The notes under the pieces: model-generated
Seen by the model: the letters and a program-made list of their open reading frames with translations, nothing else
What the model was told of the DNA's origin: nothing
The model's database searches: none
Shown: piece by piece, positions 25,276 through 39,750 of the stretch
Numbering within the stretch: the first letter of the stretch is position 1
Layout of the letters: every line of letters begins with the position of its first letter
Position numbers and translations under genes: made by a program
Source: Aphelocoma coerulescens
Lineage: Eukaryota; Chordata; Aves; Passeriformes; Corvidae
Reading direction: 5' to 3'
DNA length: 64,000 nt
Assembly (NCBI RefSeq): GCF_041296385.1
Contig: NC_091020.1
Span: 26,283,001 to 26,347,000 of the forward strand

Positions 25276-28200
25276 CAATTGAGGAAAATTTACAAATCTT
25301 AAAACAGCCATGAAAGAAAACTCCATTGAGAATTTTAATCTCATCATTTGAGGGGAGAAAAATTGTAATTGACATCCCAAAAAGAATATGAAATGAAAAA
25401 AAATAAGTTAAAAGTGCCAATAGGAGAAATCAAAATATTTCCCCTCAAGAGGGCTGAAATGTCTCTTTTCTTCTTTTTTCTTCCTTGAGAAATTTCAGTA
25501 AAATACACACAATCTTAAAGTTCTGTAGTTCTCTTGGAACTGATGGGGGAAGAAAGCCAGCTGCATTCCATCACAACTCTTTTTGATATAGCTCTAACAA
25601 CCCTCCTGCAGAGGCATCCCTGGACCCATCCAAACATGCATGTCAGTTACTGACTAGCTACATCAAGAACCCTAAGCAATATTGTTATATCCTGACATTT
25701 TAGTAAATTTAGGATAAAATCTTAGCATTTACCATTCCCAAGATAATATCTGTATTTGACACCACGCTGTGGCATACACGTGCACCAGCTTCTGGATTAA
25801 GAGCTTAGGTATCTCTACTTGGTGCAGATACCCTACTACAAAAACACGTGAGAGCTTTTCTGTCAGAAGCTTTATAATTTTTGAGAATCTGTATCAGCTG
25901 CCAAATGTCTTTAAGATTATCCATGGTTTCAGCAGCCTCCTTGTGTCATTTACTATGGTTCAAATACCAGTAATAGATCTGCTCAAGCATATATGTACAA
26001 AAGAAATGAATCATTGGGCAGAAAATTAGTTATTTCTGCCCTAGAAGTCACTCTTCTTTTTTCCCCATTGTAATGATACTTGAGTAACCTATTCAAGGCC
26101 ATGATTTTTGATATATTTACTTTTTCAGAAATCATTTTTCTCCTTTGCTGTTCTCATTTCTTTGTTATTTAGCCTGCAAAGGTTAGTTCATGTTTAAGAT
26201 TGTTTCTTTGTCTTTTTTTCCCCCACCCTCTGTGGCTGTCACTGTGTAGTACTGAGGAACCTAATGAACAGAGACATGCATATTATGTTGTTCTAAATGT
26301 CAGAATAGGGGCTGTGAAGAAGCACAGTAATGAAATGAAAATAGTCTCTCGCCTTTTCTTCATTTCTTGCCTTGTTTTTGCTTTCTGGGACTGTGTGTTT
26401 TTCTCCCTTTTTTACCACTTACCAATAAATGCAAGCTAACAAGAGCAAGAAGCAAAAAACCAAGCAAACTAGAAATAGAATGAAAAGGAGCTAAAAATCC
26501 AGTCTTATTCCAGCTCTGCTGTGAATACAGATAACCCTTCCTCTTGCATAGAAATACACGGTTTCAGAAAGTCTGTTATTCATTAGGATCAGCACTTGAA
26601 GTGGATTATTCTGCCATAGCAGGTGGGAAAGAGGAGAGACAAAAGTTCATCACTTCTGCACTGACAGCTCAGAGCAAAAGATATTTGATCTTGTGTTTAC
26701 CACATCCCCAGTGAGTGCACCTACCAGGAGACAGAGCACTAAAAATGGTTTTAGTTACTCATACAAAGTGCAAGAAACAGACACCTGGGAAGACAGACAG
26801 ACAAAAGAGGTACTTAAACCTGGCCCATCATTTCCCAAAGGAAATCAGTCCCCAGTGGCTATTCTAAGAAGGAGTAGGCATTTGCACCTTGGACACCGTC
26901 ATGTCTTTCTTCAAACCATAAGAGCATTTTCAAAGAAAACATATTTTGTTAATCACTCCTAACCTGTACTGCTTTTCGAGATTTGGGATGTGAAGGACCA
27001 GCTATAGGTTCCAAAACATAAATCAGTGTCTGGGAAGAAGAGACTTCCCTGTGAACTTGCCAGGTTAGTCCCTAAGAGGATCTTTGCTATCACAGGAGAA
27101 ATTCTAGGGCAAACAGGGTTAAATTTTTCCCAGACCTACCTTGGCTTATGACCAACTGATCCACTCTGTCTCATCATATCCTTTCATGAACTTCTGACCC
27201 AGGGGTACACCTGGCTGAGATCTTTGTCTTGACCCTGTTTTCAGCTACTCTGTAAATACTTCTAGCAAGGCTCCCTCAGGATATCAGCCAGAGTTTGTCC
27301 TTTACTGCAGTGCAAGTTCCAAATGTAATTAAATGGTTACATTTAAACTGACTTTTCTCCCCTGGCAAAAACTATTTCTCTCATCAAACAGTGCTGAACT
27401 AACTGGCCAGGAAGGTGATGAAAGTCTGCACACTGCTACTGATCAGGTTCATAACACACTGGGAAGGAAGTGACAGGCTGCACTCTGTGCCCATGTAACT
27501 CATCTGGGGTCAAGACGTGTGTTCTCAAAGCGAATCAGCCACAGCTACACAGAAACCAGCACTGAGGAACTCTCAGCACACTGGGGCAGGCAGCTGTAAA
27601 ACTCCCCAATACTCACTGACCATGGCAAATTTACTCCTGGGAATGCTACATGAGTACCATGTCAAAAGATGTCCATACTCATTCAAGCCCAGCTGAACAA
27701 GGACATGGACTACAACCATCACTGTGTTCAAGGTTTGATCACCACTATTAAAGACCCACTACACAACCTGGTCTGTGATAATCCAACTCAAGTTCATTTA
27801 CACCAACACAGCTCTTCAACAAATTTTATCAGAGGTATTCCCATCACTACCCCCAGGCCCTCTCAGCAAGTACTTCCCACCTTACACAGCACAACAGGGT
27901 CTAAATTCATAACACACACTTTCGTGGCTTTGTAGTGATAGTTTTTTTTTTCAAACAGAACATCACCATCAAATTTCTAAAGGTGTTCACTGTAGCTTCT
28001 TGGGCTCTGAATTTTACAGTGTTACCTCTAGACTGACCTAACCCTGTGCCAGAAAGATGGCCCCTACATGGGGGCCTTGAATCCTACAGGATTCAAATGC
28101 TGATTTCAAATCACAGTAGGCTTTCCTTATGAAGGCAAAACCAGAACTTCTACTTTAATGTTTTCAGACTTTGATGCTTTACATGTAGTTTTGCAAGCAT

Positions 28201-31200
28201 TTCAGTCAAGGCCGAAGCTGTCCTGGGATAATCCACAGCACTAAAACCATGTACTTATTAGTCTACTTTCCCGACTTGCACACCATCAGCTCTCAGCATG
28301 AGTTGAGCACAGCCTGCTCATCAACATTTTGCTGGAATCATTTGGAAGTGGTATTTTTGATAAAATATTTCTAGTACTTGATTGCTAGCCACTTACAGCA
28401 GCTTTCTGAATCAGTTTCTTGTGAGGACTGCAGATGTGGTGATCAGACATCTTTCGACCGCTGAAACCCCAGGAGAAAAAAGAAAAAGGAAGGTTCCCCT
28501 GCACCCTGCCACCCTCGCAACCCAAAGAAAACCTTCAGGATGCTATTTTGTCCTGACTCCTTATCCAGAACCATGGATTTTAACATCTCAAGCTGCTATC
28601 TTCTATGCCTTGGGAGCATACTAATTTCCAGCATAGAGAACTGACCTGAGTCTTCATAACTCCACCTTTAGGTCTGTATTTAGAACTAGTAACATAGCAG
28701 AAAGCATCCACTTTCAGTCATGTACCAGCTCCACACTCTGCACTACAAGCTGATCTTCAGGATGTGCCACAGCTTCAGGAAAGAACAGTTGCAACAGCCT
28801 TCCCTCTCCTGTGGTGCTTTCCACTCATGCAAGGAGCATGCAACGCTTCTGGGGCTCAACACAGCACACATGCAGTTTTGCTGCTCTGCTGTTACCAGCT
28901 GAAAAGGTTTAGTCATAGGCACTGCCTCCCATAGAGACAGGCAGTCTGCAACATAACTCATTTTTTAATAAAGTATTGCAATATTTTACATACAGCTATG
29001 TAAAAAATGGTAGCTAGATTTAATGGTGTAAATACATTTGCAAGACTCTCCTGATCAAACAGTCACGCTGCCATCTAATTGGGAAGAGAGAAACACATAT
29101 CCAAGCACAATCAAGACAGTTTAAGTACACCTCAATGTGCAGTGATCCATGAATCCCTTATTAAACTCTAGAGATCCTTTCCATCGCCTACTTAACAGGA
29201 ACGTAAGTCAATAACAAAGAAGCACTAAATTAAGTTTTCACAAGCTTGCTGGTCTGCTAAAATTGAGCAGGAAACTAAAGGACTTGAAGCTTTTCTGTGC
29301 ATTATGCGTCAATAAACCATCATTCTCAGGATGTCATGTTTGAGAGTGTGCACATTCAAAAACTGGAAATAATTTGGGCACCTATCTTTTCCCTTTTTAA
29401 TCTCTACTTTCCCAATATCACCCAGAACCCTGGGACTGTAAATAAGGGGGAACACAACCAGAACACAGAAATATTCTCAATGAATTGTTTGGTGAGACAG
29501 CTACATGAGGAAATGTTTTCAAATAAATTCACAAATAAGCCTGAATAATTCACGACTGAGAATTTTACAGGCTGCTCATGAATAAAAAAAAAAGCAAAAC
29601 ACCAAATTTGAGAGAACTCATTATTTGGGGCAGATTACTTATACAAATCTTGTTCTTCCTATTATTTTTAGCAACTTTATGCCAGCCAGCAGTATCAGGG
29701 ACTCTACCAAGTACTCAAGTAGCAAGAACTATAGAGTCATGAAGACTTTTGTGATTTGCTTTCCACATGGACTGCAGATCAATGGGTGCAATGATAGAGG
29801 AGGACAACCACATAGTTACACAGCTAAACTACCAACTCTCCATTTCACCAATCTCTGTCACAAAGAACCCATAAAGTAAAATTCCTTCATTTTTCTGCAT
29901 CCACCAATGAACAGAAAAAAAGGCCTGATATTGCTCCCCATCCCACCTGTGGCACAAGTGACAGAAGTTTAGAGAGAAAGCACTAAAAATTGTCCATGTA
30001 GAGGGTGGCTCTTCCCCTCAATAACTTCCAGAATCAGCAGATTACACTTCCTAATTCAAAAACTATTGCGACTATTGTGCCTAATAATAAAGGATCAGAG
30101 AGAGCTATCAAGGAGGATCAAACATGTGGAATGGCCTTTTTTTTAGTGAGAAATTACTCCAACTATCAATCCAAGAAAGAGACAAAGGAGATACAGAAGA
30201 CATCTGTAAAGTCCTGAGTGTACTGAATTTATTATTCACTAGTTTCCAGCATTCAGGACCAAGCGAAACTGGGAGTTTAAAAATATTATGTATATATGAG
30301 TAGGGAAGGTCATTCCCACTGCATTTTGTGGATACTGAAAATTTACTATAAGCTCAAGGGGAGACAGAAGTTCAGGGAAAAAAATGTGCATTGAGGTCAA
30401 TTAAATAACACTATATGTAGCAATGTTTGTGGAAGTTTTCCCAGGTATACAATTTTAGCCACTTAGAGTGAATATGGCCAATTCTTTTGCTCTTATAGCT
30501 ATCATAGGTAGCTTTAGGACTCATGAACTTATATAAATTTATAGTTATTCCTATTTTGACATCTATAAAAACCACCTGTAGGCCAGAAATTCAGTGTTTG
30601 CCAAACACAGATACCAGTACCTCCTTTCTTAATCTTGTATAATTCAATCAGCAGAGCAAGATGCATGGCAGTTTCTATTATACCCAGCTTACAGGGGTCC
30701 CTGGCATGGTGACAACTTTTAGAATAGACAGCAACACAAATTACTATAAAGAGAGGTAAAATATGGCATCCTTCTCCCTCAAACCTTTTAAAGATGGTCC
30801 CAGTCTTCATGCCTGTCATCAGGATGAAACAGAAATTCGTTACAGTCTGAAAAGAATTTAAAATACTGCCACCACCAAAGCAGAGAGAAGGAAACTGTAA
30901 TAGCTAAAGCCCAAAGGTCAGGACACTGAGTTACTGCTTCTCCTGGCTTTGAAAAGGACCTAAACTTAGGCATATCACATTCCAGAAAAACACCTTGGCC
31001 ACTGACATGCTGATTAACTTAAAAAGTGGAATTAATTCCCTGCTCTGAGTCCTTTTTTTCCACACTGAAATCCCCTTTCACAAATTCCCCTTTCATTCAA
31101 TAAGAATCTGCTTCATGGAAATATTCCTGAGCAGCTCCAAACATGATTAACTAAACCAAAAAACCAAACACAAACCCAATAAATTAAAAGGAGCAAAAGG

Positions 31201-34200
31201 ACAATCTAGGGAGTAAATTATTGTAGGAAAAAAAAAACCAAACTAACAGAGATACTTGGGTTTCTAAGCAAATGTAATAACCAAATTTCTTCCAGTGGCA
31301 GAATTAGGCAGGAAAGATGGGAAGGAGGACAAAAACAATGGAATAGACATCCTGTCATCTTGAAATGTTTTAATACAAAGGCAAATAATTATGAAAGAGA
31401 CATGGTTTCATTTCAGAAGACAAAAGCTGGTACAGAGAGAATCGATTACACACTATAATTGCATTGACGCTTAAAAGCCATTAGCATGAGAGCCCTGTGC
31501 ATGTTTCAGAAGGGAAATGTAGTCTTCTGTTTATTCATGTCACTGAATACCCACAGAGGCCTTTAGGGGATTATTTCAGAATTAAGAACAGAGGAGGGTA
31601 AAGCCCTAAACTACTTGGAAAGAAAATTCTTCTCTTATGCCCCATTATATTCACTGCCAATCAGCAGCTTGTGCTTAAACATGCAGTCACTGCCAGTGAT
31701 TTGGAGTGGACACCCAGAAAGGGTGGAAGGGTCAAGTGGAGAAAAGTAGTTTGCTGTTCTGTGCCTGGCCTGCTCCTGGCTTGCTATTGAAACACTCAGA
31801 AACATTTCAGGGGCTCCAGGCTTTGCCAAAGGACAAAGATTTCAAGTGCTGAGAAACCGTTTCTGAAGGAAGTTTGGAAAGCCAGCAGATCTACAAGTAA
31901 AAACTTGCTTCTGAGGAATTTCTCAGACACCTGATCACATCTGCAAACTAGGACTGCAGCATAGCCAGTGGCAGCTAAAACACAGCAGCACATAACACTC
32001 AGAAAAATAGAGAATATGCAAGAAAAGACTTTATGAAAATATGCCAGTCAGCCACTAGGATCCTACTTTGTAAGTTGTATTTATGGTGGTGCCTTTCTGG
32101 TTAAGACCTAGAAGTTCCTAAAGGATTTGGAAATACCCATGAATTCCAAACACACAGAGTTTTTCCCCAAACCAGTAATCCAAGCCTCTACTTGAACATA
32201 TTTACCCAACTCTAACTGAAGAAAGCATGAAGAAGAAAAATAGCCCAAAAAGCAACCAAGGTGAGAAAGGCTGAAGATACTTATCCTTGGGAAAAGAACC
32301 CTGTCCTGGGGGAAAGACTGGGGGTGGGGAATATACACAATCAAAAACTTGGGATTTATGCAACATCCAGATTGTTTATTCTGGAGCTCACTACAGAATA
32401 TAACAGTGAAAAATTAGCATACAATCAACGATTTATTTAGCACTTTACTATTGTTTCAACAAATCACTTTCATGAAAGCATTGTGTATTGAAGCAATAAA
32501 TCACTGTTTAGCACTCTGGCACAAGCAAAAGATAATACCTGACAGTATTATTGAGTGATGTTGCATGGCCACAAGGCAACTACAACAGAGATAAGGATGA
32601 TATCCTTGAATAATAGACTACCTTTCTCCCACTCCAGGGGAGAAATTGGATCTTTAAGGGAAAACTTTCATCCTGGGGCAGCAGAGGTAGTGAAACTTAA
32701 GACTGTAAGGTGCCTTTTGTCTTTAGGTCACAAAAGTGTCCGGAAAACAGTAATTGATCACTCCTTACAAGAGCTCTGTGATGTAAGTTGGTTTTCTTAC
32801 AAACATCAAGCATAGAAAGCTCAGCAGAGTTTGTTACAGGAGGCAGGGTGGGAATACTTACTCTGATGAACCCCTTGGTCTTCATGCCTGAAATCATTCT
32901 TCCTGGCCTCTAACAGGGTAAGAGGTGGCTTCATAAGGTCCTGACCTGCTCTGATGTTAAGTCACAGCTTCCCCCCTGCCTAGCTCTAGAAGGACATGAG
33001 CCAAAGCTTTCTATTCCCCTTCTTGTAATCCTACTGGATTTTGCATCTACCCATAACATAGATTTTTCTGACTGATCTTCAGTGAGTGATGAACAACACT
33101 ACATTAAAATACACAAGGTATGTTTTTCAGAAACTGAGAAAACAAACAAGTCTGGTGTAAAGGTGATTTTTATTCTGCACAGTCTTTTGCTGCACTGTGC
33201 TGGGGACATCTATTCTTCCAAACACCTGTTCATCCAAAAACACTCTCTACCATTCCCTATGCATCTTACACTTACAAATGATAATAAAATGCATCACCAT
33301 TGACAAACTTGGTAGGTCTCATCTTTTGGCAACCCCCTGTTAATGGACTTAAATTAGAAATTAATTTGGCTCAGGCCTAAGATTCAGAAAGTGCCTTATG
33401 AGCTCTCTGGATGCCAACACTAACTTAGTGACCCCTCAATAGTGATAAGAAGAGAGGATGAAAAATCAAGCCCTTGTGTTCTCAGCTTCTCCCAAATCAG
33501 CAGATATCTCAGGGCCGAATTCAGCACAATACTTACTTTGTGTGTTAATCACATGAACAACACCACAAGGCAAGAATTTAGTGCACTTGGTATGCCATGA
33601 ACAAATAAGACAAACCATCCATTCTGCTTGGACTCACTGGTCTCCACAGGCCAGGAAAGAGGAGGAATTAGAGTAACACATGGCTTTCTAGTGTCTCCTT
33701 GCTCTAGAAAGAGACAGGGCAGAAGGTAAGGACAACTAACCTTAAATAATTAAGATGTCTTTATTACTGAAAATTGGGTCACTCCAAAACTCCAGAGGAG
33801 TGAGCCCAGTCTCAAACAGAGGTATTTCAATCATCACTGAGTACATTTTGCCATTTGACAAATTATTATATATGCCTGATTAGACAAGAGAAGTTCCACA
33901 GTTCCCTGCATTCTTCCACCCACTCCAGCTGCAACAAAATATGCCATCAGCAGCTCTGTATTCATACTGGAAGGCATCCTGAGACCAGTTGTAATGCAAA
34001 GGTCATATTTTCCAAGCTGTTTATAGACAGTAATTTGTAAAGCTGTAATGTCACATGTTGTCAATAATTCAAGGAGGGAAATTTAAACAGTTAATAGATC
34101 ATCAATTCTTCACTTTCCCACCTTATCTTTCTCCCCAATGAGCTGTTAAACCATGCTTCATCAGGGCATATTCCTTGAACCTCAGACTCAAAGGTTTCAT

Positions 34201-37200
34201 TCGTTTATGGAAAGAAACTTAGGATGGTAAGATGTGAGTAATCCCATAACAGGCACCCAGGGATCATAACAGACATAAAGTGCACATTTCAGACTTGGGA
34301 TATAAATTGCTGTTAAAGGTCTATTCTCACTGGGACTCTATATTCTATAAAACAGGTTGATGCTGTCAGAATGAAAACTGTTGCGTTTTAGCAAAGAGAA
34401 GAGGATTTAGTCAAAACAACTTGTTAAATTAAGATATATACAAACTAAGATCCTTCCCCCAGTTCTTTTGGGGGATAAAAACAAACCAACCAGACACACA
34501 AAACCCTGTCATCAACACATGAATTACAGGTTATTTCTTTTTTTCTTCGCACTACCCCCATCCAATTTACAGCCACCAGCTAAAGACAAAACAGCTCCCA
34601 TGGGTGTCATCAACTCTGACAGCAAGCCAGGGCAGGACTAGGAACAAGTACAAGCATCAATGTATTGACAGTGTAAGGGGGTTGCACCTTGGAAAGCTGC
34701 ACCCATCTGTTGCTGCATTCCCACCTGGGATCCCCATGAAACTTCTTTTGTCAAAACAACCTTTGGGAAACTGAGAACATCTACTGACCTGCAGCACTGA
34801 TGGAAACTTCCTCAGGAAAGAGATCCCACAAAGCTTCCAGCTGCATGTTCACATTCTCACAGAAAAACTGAAATTGTGGCTATTATGTCAAAGTATGTCC
34901 AACAGAAGTGAATTATTCCATCTTGTAATCAGCCATACTATTTATAACTAACATATGTAAGACAATACATTTAGCAGCACAGTGGCCAAAATGACAGTCC
35001 CCTCAAGCTTAAAAAAAAATTTAAAAAATCAAGGTTTTTATTCTTTAGAAAGTCCTTTATTGCCCTCTACACCTTTCCTTCCCCTTAAAACTTGAGTCTT
35101 GTATTTCCTTTGCTATAGTTTTTAAGTATGTTTGTTGCCTCCTACTTATAAAATAAAGACACATCTGTTTGCTGCAGAGGGTTCATCTCTTAAAGTTAGG
35201 GGGCAGGACAGTAACTTGTATTTCACATCTCTTTCCCCTGGCACATATTTTATCAAGAAGCTACCTCAAAAGGAGGGGAAAGTCAAAGCATATTACAAAC
35301 CAACGCACAAAAATCTTATTAACCCACTAAGATGTGTGACTAAGATCCTATTATCTGAAGGATAAAAAACCTAAGCTGCCTTCTGCCTATATCCTCAAGG
35401 CTTTGGCAGAACACATAGGAAAGGCACGTCCCAAGTGACTGGTGAACTTCATTTTTCCTCCTTCTCCTCCTCATTCACTGTCAAGTGAGATGTAAGAGGA
35501 GATATTTTTCTTTATATAAACTACCTCAGTTCAGGATTTTCATGTGGTGTTTTGGGATTAGAGAAGGCAAGTCAGTTCCTGACTTCCTCTCTCAGCATAG
35601 GGCAAAAAACAAAAGACAAAGGCTACTGAGTAGAAGCCCATTACCAGAACTGCAACACCCAAACCACTGACCATTTTTTGTAACATCTGACCAGTGCTGT
35701 CATCCAGGTCCAACAGTGATGATTAAAATCATCCTGTGGAAGCAGATGTCCTTTAGACTTCAAACATTATAAGAAAACAGCACCGGTTTGATCATTCCCT
35801 CTAGTGAGAGTACTTTTGATACCTAAAAAAACCCCAAAACTCTCTTACATTAAACAAAAGCATACCAACACATGGGAGCAGGAGGATTTCTTTATTGGGT
35901 GTCATCTTAACCCCAGAACTAACCCACACATCCCAATCTCCCTGATGGTTTTGCCATATACCCCTCACTGAGTTTGCTAAAAATGAAAAGCAATGTATTG
36001 ACTGTCATTTTCAAAATTCCTATTACTTGAGAAAAATTTATATTATTGCTTGCCAGCAAAACTAACCACCCTTCCTGAAGTGTGTAGCACAGAAAAATGG
36101 CCAATTCTTCTCAATACACTGCAGGGAAATGTATTCTTCCATCAACTGTATCAAATGCAACAGTGAAAGCTGGAGGAAATGTATTTTGAGTTCTTCTCAG
36201 AAATTCAAACTCTAATAAAAAACCTTTTAGACTGAAAACTTGGGGTTTCAGGATTTCTGGGTATTCTTCCACAGCTTGTTAACATTACACAAATAACACC
36301 CCACAGATACAGAAGTACTGATTTCCAAACTCTATGGGCAAGAGTCATCCCCAGAAGTCTAACAAGGGATTCAAATACTTGAAGCTCTGGCAAGTCACAG
36401 ATAATCTGGGAGCACTAGAGAGCACTGGCTTAGAGATTTAATTTCAGAAGCACTCAACAGTTTGAAAATAGTTTTTGTACTCTCAGGTACTCCCTTCCTA
36501 CAAAAAAAACCCCTTCATTTCCGAGTGCAAACCTGCAGCAAAATAGGCATCTCTCCTACTTAGACATTTCTGTTTTTTCTGCATTGCATTCCCAAATTTT
36601 AGTCCACTGATCTTTTTACTCACCAACAGCAAATCAATCTGCCCTTGCCCTAGACTAAGAAGGGGTTTAGAGACCTGAATTTTGCCCCAAAGCTGGACAT
36701 TGCTTCCATACCTCTCTCATCTGCATGCCATTACACCCAAGACACACTAGAGAAAGAGCATGGATTCATTTGTTATAACTGAGACTCCCCCTTAAATAAT
36801 TTCTAAAGGAAACTTTCAGCCCTGTCACCAGTTCACTGACCCATCTAAATTTGTCTTACACTTACAGTCAGCCATTTATCAAGACAGGTATGAAATGGAG
36901 CTTTACATACCATTCCCTTTGACTAACGTTTTACATTTGACACATGTGCCTCCAGGGGAGCACATACCACTTTTTCCCCACCATCTCATCTGCTTGCTCA
37001 ACACCTGTCCTCAAGGAGAGTGATATTTCTGTGTTTCTGCCTTTAAGCCACACAAGCAACTGAATAAATAGGCCTTATGTAAGAAAAATATTCTCATAAT
37101 TTCACCTACCACCTTTATCCTCAGCTGCTTGTCCCATTTATATCAGTAAGGAAAGTAGATTATTAGCCTTTACCCTTGGCTTGCCGTTAATCAAGCAGCT

Positions 37201-39059
37201 CAGTGTCGTACCATAAGCACCACCAGCAGTTCATATTCCCCAAAAAGATTGAAGAGGGAAGAAATAACCTGGTATCACTTGATGTGCTTCCAGTGGAGCA
37301 CCAATAATTTCAATCAGTTGTGGATACCATTTAGGGAAGACAAAACATTCCCAGGAATTCTTCCAATGGGAATAGTGCACTCCGAGGAACAGATCTTCAG
37401 CCAGTGGAAAGCAGCAGAACATGAGGAATTATTGCCTCCAACTTCCTTCAATGAAAGATTTGCCTCGCTAGGAAACAAACACAGCTGGGAAAACCCGAAC
37501 AAAAAATGAAGTAGGCAAGGGCTGCAACTGTTGCCCCCACTTGCACTAAGCTCAGGAGCCCTGAAAAATAGGTTTATAAGCTGCAGGAAGCTCAGCTCTC
37601 CAAGGGCTTTCCCTTACTCTTTTTCTACTGCAGAGACAGTTTCATGCATACATTTGAAGGCTACCCCCCAAACTGAAGAAAAGAAATTCTGTTAGCACTG
37701 AGCTTCATCTGTCAAGAAACTAATGAAAGCCACTTCCTAATTTGAAAAGGACAACACTGATGCTATATGCACCATGCTCACAAAAAACCACATACCTGAG
37801 AGTGGCGGGTGTCTGGGTAAGCAACACTGCATGTTACCCTTCACTGCAAAAACACTCCCTCAATTTTACCACTGGCCTTGCAGTATCTGCTGTACTAAAG
37901 ATGTACCTGATGCTACAAGAGGGGCTTATGTGAAATAAAAATAAACTTGCTTTCCCATTTTTGTTAAAAATTCAGAAACTATCCCTAAAAAAGAAAGCAT
38001 ATACACCTTTCATCTGGAAAAAGTCTCATGAACTTGTAAGTTGTCATTATGATTTTTCCTCAACAGGGAAGATATAATACCAAGACACAGCATTACCAGA
38101 CAGTGGCTTCTCTTTTTAATGGGGTAAGTTACAACCAGTGTGAAAAGGTATCAGCTCTACAGATTTAGTTATGACAACCAAAACCAAAATCCAGTTCTAA
38201 GTAATGAGCTTCCTATCACTTTAAAAGGGTTTATCACTGTACAAATGCATCTAAAGAGTAAAGACTACTCAATTGAAACTCACTGACATGTCATTAAACC
38301 AGTAAAATCTTTCCATAAAAACTGTTTTATCCTTTTTAAGCCAGTTTCTTCTTCAATAGGAAAAAGAATGTTAAGCATTTTAGAAGATGATTAAAGCAAA
38401 ACCAAGCTGAAAAATAAAAATGTCACATTGTTTCCCAAAGAAAGAACCCGGGTCCTCTGGCTTTAATTTCCTACATAGAGAAAATATGTTATTTAGTGTT
38501 ATCTCCATGTTAAATTTGAAAAGGTGCTGCAAATACCAGCACAAAATGAACCAGAACATTTTTCTGGAAAAGAAGCAGATGAAGAGGCAGTAATTCTGGT
38601 TCACCAATACCAATCTTGCTAGGAAAAGGCAGACAACCTGGAGTCAGAGACAGAGCTAAAGAGTTTTTTGTTGTTACCTCCCAGCTTTTCCTATTCCTTC
38701 CTGCCTCTGTATGCAGAAAGCAAAGCGACTGCTCATGTCAAACCAGTACAGTGACAAGAAACTCTGCGCCTGGCAGAGAGAAAGGCACAAAGTGAATACA
38801 ATCCTTGCCATCAGCTGCACAAAGCACAGCTCAGCCCAGCTGGATGCAGCAGCACTGAAACACAGAAAGGCATGAGCAGAAGCCTGATGCTGAATTTTAT
38901 TTTAGGTTGTCTCAAGTAAATCTGTACAGCTGCACCCAGAAACCCCCCAGTAATCACCCCCAGAGCCCATCCAAACCAATGCTGTGCTCCCCAGAGGATC
39001 AGTTCCAGTGAGAACTGCCAGGCAGGAGCTGCACCACATTTGTCTTCAGGTTTGTTCAA
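25276..39059. other. Non-coding stretch, nothing recognised
   Basis: Nearly 14 kb of AT-rich sequence. The largest frames reach only about 96 codons (30529-30819, minus) and are matched by frames on the other strand. No CpG island, tRNA, known small-RNA hairpin, LTR or clear CR1 fragment was recognised. Short homopolymer runs (A near 29586-29595, 31229-31237) and a CTCCT-rich patch near 35458-35472 are the only low-complexity features. Confidence 0.5.
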
Positions 39060-39328
39060 TGGGAAACATTTGAGTGTCCAAAGGAGGGCAACAAAGATGG
39101 TGAAGGGCCCTGAGGGGAAGCTGTGTGAGCAGCAGCTGAGGTGATTTGGTCTGTTCAGCCTGGAGAAGAGGAGACTGAGGGGAGAACTCATTGCAGTTAC
39201 AACTTCCTCATGAGGGGAAGAGGAGGGGCAGACACTGATCTCTGCTCTGTGGTGAGCAGTGACAGGACCTGAGGGAATGGCCTGAAGTTGTATCAGGCTA
39301 GGTTTAGGTTGGACTTTAGGAAAAAGTT
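39060..39328 (+). mobile_element. CR1 LINE, 5' part of an interrupted copy
   Basis: Clear CR1 3' region: 'gagtgtccaaaggagggcaac', 'ggtgaagggccc', 'tctgttcagcctggagaagag', 'gagactgaggggagaac', 'gacctgagggaatggcctgaa' and 'ggtttaggttggactttagg' follow each other in family order. The copy breaks off at AAAAAGTT, where an LTR is inserted, and resumes at 39745. The plus strand is the LINE sense strand. The reading frame is interrupted and the copy is 5'-truncated. Confidence 0.9.
39323..39328. repeat. Target-site duplication, left copy
   Basis: AAAGTT immediately precedes the LTR. The matching AAGGTT at 39745-39750 follows it, with one mismatch. A 6 bp duplication is what several endogenous retrovirus integrases leave. 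The host sequence, with one copy removed, reads as an uninterrupted CR1. Confidence 0.7.
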
Positions 39329-39744
39329 TGTTGTAATGCTAGGTTTAGTTTAGCCAGCTGCAGCTTTCCTGAGAGCTCAGCGGGGATGCTGAGGGCAGTG
39401 TGACCATGGTCACCCTCCCGCAGTCCATTCTGAACGGCCCCGTGGTTCTTGCTCCGGCAGCTACAACCAGTGATGGCAAAGGAGGCAGAGAAGGGTCTCT
39501 CCATAAGGGTTTAAGAGGATCTTTAATCTTACATCTTGTTCCAGCAAACCCCAGAGGCAGAGAGACCTCGTGGTTTGGGTGCAGGGGGGTTTTCTCAGGG
39601 GCTCAGGGGCAGTACCTGGGCAGGGTTGGAGTACAGGAACCAACAGGGAGAGTCCGAGGGAGTGGTCAGGGGTAGTGAGGGGGGGGGGGGGGAACAATGT
39701 GAAAGGCACTCAATAAGTGAATCAGTGGGAAATACAACACCACA
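39329..39744 (-). mobile_element. Solo retroviral LTR nested in CR1
   Basis: A 416 bp insertion splits the CR1. It starts TGTTGT and ends ACCACA, so it has the TG...CA ends of an LTR with short imperfect inverted termini. Read on the minus strand it carries an ATTAAA polyadenylation signal (about 39518-39523), followed by a region ending in the LTR's 3' edge, so the LTR points opposite to the CR1. A run of 14 G (39679-39692) lies in what would be U3. No internal retroviral sequence is present, consistent with recombination between two LTRs leaving a solo copy. No family name can be given from memory. Confidence 0.75.
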
Positions 39745-39750
39745 AAGGTT
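39745..39750. repeat. Target-site duplication, right copy
   Basis: AAGGTT follows the LTR's terminal CA and continues directly into CR1 sequence (CTTCACCCAGAGG). It pairs with AAAGTT at 39323-39328 apart from one base. Confidence 0.7.
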
